Positions 61,472-64,000 of a stretch of 64,000 bases of DNA are shown here, in pieces (the first letter of the stretch is position 1; the number at the start of each line of letters is the position of its first letter). The DNA lies in contig CACKRJ010000002.1 of assembly GCA_902602595.1 (NCBI GenBank), positions 62,001 to 126,000 of the forward strand. The letters are read 5' to 3'. This DNA is from an uncultured SAR86 cluster bacterium. GTDB taxonomy: Bacteria > Pseudomonadota > Gammaproteobacteria > Magnimaribacterales > D2472. The notes under the pieces were generated by a model, which was not told where the DNA came from, searched no databases, and saw nothing but the letters and a program-made list of their open reading frames with translations. Position numbers and translations under genes: made by a program.

Positions 61472-62184
61472 GTAACCTTGATAAGCTCATTATAGAGGGG
61501 CTCGAAAAAACTAGATAATTTATTTGGATTAAAATTTGCTAAATCTTTAGTTCTTGGGATAGAGCCTAAAACCTTCAATCCAATTTCATTTTCAAGATTG
61601 ATTTCAGGGAAGTCAAAAACTTCATCATCAGAGTTTGGATAGATTGAATAAGACATATTATCAACAAGTCCAATTATTGGTATTTTAAGTTTTTCAAACA
61701 TTATTTTTGATTTAATGGTGTCTTGAACAGCTAATTTACTTTGAGAGGTTACCAAAAGAACATTATTAGGCTTAATCTCTGATGCTACTGTTAAATATGC
61801 ATCACCGGTGCCTGGAGGCATATCGATAAATAAATAATCTAGATTGCCCCATTGTGTTAACTTTTTGAGTTGCTTAATTGCACCACTTAGCATAGGCCCT
61901 CTCCACATTGCAGCTTTATTTTTTTCAAGAATAAATCCCATGCTATTTAAAAAAATATTATTCACTTCAATAGGCATAAAGAATTTTTGTCCATCTATAG
62001 TTTGAACCTCTGGCTTGGAATTAATGATGTTAAAAAGAATATGCTGATTGGGTCCATAGATATCTGCATCAAGGATCCCAACTTTGAAATCTTTTGCAAA
62101 ATAAGAGGCTAAATTTGCGCAAATAGTTGATTTGCCAACTCCACCTTTTGCTGAGGCTACAGCAATTATTTGTTTGATGCCCAT
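61468..62184 (-). CDS. Mrp/NBP35-type Fe-S P-loop ATPase (short form)
   Basis: VASAKGGVGKSTICANLASYFA, LDADIYGPNQ, FIDMPPGTGDAYLTV; divergent from metG. Confidence 0.88.
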   Translation of the reverse strand: MGIKQIIAVASAKGGVGKSTICANLASYFAKDFKVGILDADIYGPNQHILFNIINSKPEVQTIDGQKFFMPIEVNNIFLNSMGFILEKNKAAMWRGPMLSGAIKQLKKLTQWGNLDYLFIDMPPGTGDAYLTVASEIKPNNVLLVTSQSKLAVQDTIKSKIMFEKLKIPIIGLVDNMSYSIYPNSDDEVFDFPEINLENEIGLKVLGSIPRTKDLANFNPNKLSSFFEPLYNELIKVT

Positions 62185-62221
62185 TGATATAATGTTTTGA
62201 CTTATAATACTCGATTAGTAG

Positions 62222-64000
62222 ATAAATTGGGTCTCTGAAATTAATAAAACAAGAAAAATAATCGTTACAAATGCTCTTCCATATGCAAATGGTGATATTC
62301 ATGTTGGCCATATCTTAGAGCATATTCAGACAGATATTTGGTCTCGATTTATGAGGTTAATGGATAATGAGGTTTTAACCTTTTGTGCTGACGATGCGCA
62401 TGGAGCACCAATAATGATGAGGGCTGATGAATTAGGTATCGAACCAACTGCATTTATAGATGAAATTAATAAAAATCACCAACTATCATTAGCTAAATTT
62501 GGCATTGAATATACTAATTATTACTCAACTCATTCAAAAGAAAATGAAAAACTAGTTTCAGAAATTTACCTCGATGCTAAATCTTCAGGATATATTTATA
62601 AAAAAGAAATTGAGCAATGTTTTGATGAAGAAAGACAAATGTTCCTGGCGGACAGATATGTTATTGGTGATTGCCCTAAATGTTCAGCAAAAAATCAGTA
62701 TGGAGACGGGTGCGAGGAATGCGGAGCAACCTACTCTGCTACAGAAATCGTCAATCCAAAATCATCTCTATCTGGCACTTCGCCAATCACAAAAACTTCT
62801 GAGCATATATTTTTTGATCTAGAAAAGGCAAAAGATGATCTAGTAAATTTCCTTGATAAATCATCAATACAAAAACCAATACTTGGAAAATTATCAGAAT
62901 GGCTTGATGGTGATTTAAAAAGCTGGGATATTTCAAGGGATGCGCCATACTTTGGATTTAAAGTACCTGATGAAACTGAAAAATATTTTTATGTTTGGGT
63001 TGATGCGCCTATTGGATATATGGCTTCTGCTATAAATTGGGCCAATAAAAACTCTCAATCACTAGAAAACTTATGGGGTAAAAATTCAGATTACGAGATA
63101 CATCATTTTATTGGTAAGGATATTGTATATTTTCATGGATTATTCTGGCCTGCTCTACTAATGGAATCAAAATATAAACTTCCAGACAGCATTCATGTAC
63201 ATGGTTTTTTGACTATAAATGGAGAAAAAATGTCTAAGTCAAAAGGCACTTTTATTACGGCTGATCAATTTGCAGACTTATGTGATCCTGAATTATTGAG
63301 ATATTATTTTGCAAGTAAATTAAACTCTAAAATTGAGGACTTAGATTTAAATCTTGAAGATTTAGCTCAAAAAATTAATTCAGATTTAGTTGGTAAATTT
63401 TCAAATATTTTTAGTCGTTCAGCGCCTTTTATCTCAAAAAATAATAATTCTCTTGGTGAGGAAATACACAAAGATCATTTATTGCATTGCAACAAAAATA
63501 TTGAAAAAATATTACAACATTTTGAAAATAAGGAGTTCTCCAAAGCAATAAAGTTAATCATGGAGATTGCAGATGATACTAATAAATTTATTAACGAGCA
63601 TGCTCCTTGGAAGCTTGATCAACCTGAAGCACTTACCGTGGCAACTACAGCTATTAATGTTTTTAAAAACTTATGTATCTTGCTCTCACCTGTAACACCA
63701 AACCTGTGTAAGAAAATGTTGTTAATGTTAAAGATTGATAATCAAAATAAAGAAAATCTAGAAACTGAATTAATTAATGTTGAGATAGATGAATTTGAAA
63801 CCATTCTCTCAAGAATTAAGCCAATAAATATCCAAGATTTAAATAAAAAGGAAAAAAAAATGAACGAAGTAGATAATAATATCATTCAGATAGATGACTT
63901 TATGAAAGTTGATCTAAGAGTTGCTAAAGTTGAAGAAGCTTCACATGTTGAAGGAGCAGATAAATTACTTGCTATAAAGTTAAACTTAGGTGATTTGGGT
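62222..64000 (+). CDS. metG: Methionyl-tRNA synthetase, truncated by window edge; open frame coordinates, start codon unclear
   Basis: Manual translation ...EINKTRKIIVTNALPYANGDIHVGHILEHIQTDIW, CPKCSAKNQYGDGCEECGATYS, HVHGFLTINGEKMSKSKGTFI (KMSKS). Confidence 0.9.
   Translation, partial: MNWVSEINKTRKIIVTNALPYANGDIHVGHILEHIQTDIWSRFMRLMDNEVLTFCADDAHGAPIMMRADELGIEPTAFIDEINKNHQLSLAKFGIEYTNYYSTHSKENEKLVSEIYLDAKSSGYIYKKEIEQCFDEERQMFLADRYVIGDCPKCSAKNQYGDGCEECGATYSATEIVNPKSSLSGTSPITKTSEHIFFDLEKAKDDLVNFLDKSSIQKPILGKLSEWLDGDLKSWDISRDAPYFGFKVPDETEKYFYVWVDAPIGYMASAINWANKNSQSLENLWGKNSDYEIHHFIGKDIVYFHGLFWPALLMESKYKLPDSIHVHGFLTINGEKMSKSKGTFITADQFADLCDPELLRYYFASKLNSKIEDLDLNLEDLAQKINSDLVGKFSNIFSRSAPFISKNNNSLGEEIHKDHLLHCNKNIEKILQHFENKEFSKAIKLIMEIADDTNKFINEHAPWKLDQPEALTVATTAINVFKNLCILLSPVTPNLCKKMLLMLKIDNQNKENLETELINVEIDEFETILSRIKPINIQDLNKKEKKMNEVDNNIIQIDDFMKVDLRVAKVEEASHVEGADKLLAIKLNLGDLG

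Overview
AT-rich, gene-dense bacterial chromosome segment, most consistent with a small-genome marine gammaproteobacterium (SAR86-like; inferred from gene order and protein style, not proven). Housekeeping blocks: aceA(partial)-purB-mnmA / icd-clpS-clpA / infA; his cluster (yerC-like, hisG, hisD-hisB fusion, hisH, hisA, frame-broken hisF, hisIE); holB-tmk-mltG-fabF-acpP-fabG-fabD-rpmF-rluC / rne; nudC, nhaB, dusA, mlaA, mrp / metG(partial). Between about 7 and 39 kb is an accessory catabolic region: two haloalkane-dehalogenase-family hydrolases, M14 peptidase, Na+/solute symporter, thiolase, a large indolepyruvate ferredoxin oxidoreductase, VOC/extradiol dioxygenase, three acyl-CoA dehydrogenases, three enoyl-CoA hydratases, a paired MaoC set, P450, DUF35 + Ltp2-like thiolase-fold protein, SDR and acyl-CoA ligase. 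Main highlights: (1) the 23.8-30.6 kb gene set resembles the mycobacterial igr sterol side-chain module (P450, two ACADs, inactive-looking + active MaoC, DUF35, Ltp2-like aldolase) but with ChsH2 split into two genes; (2) a HisD-HisB fusion where hisC would normally lie; (3) hisF broken by one extra A in an A6 run; (4) an integrase-arm-like N-terminal extension on the IOR gene, next to phased TGTGTATA repeats; (5) metG with no canonical start codon upstream of its HIGH-type motif. No tRNA, rRNA, CRISPR array or intact mobile element was recognised. All calls are from reading the sequence and supplied ORFs; no database search was run.
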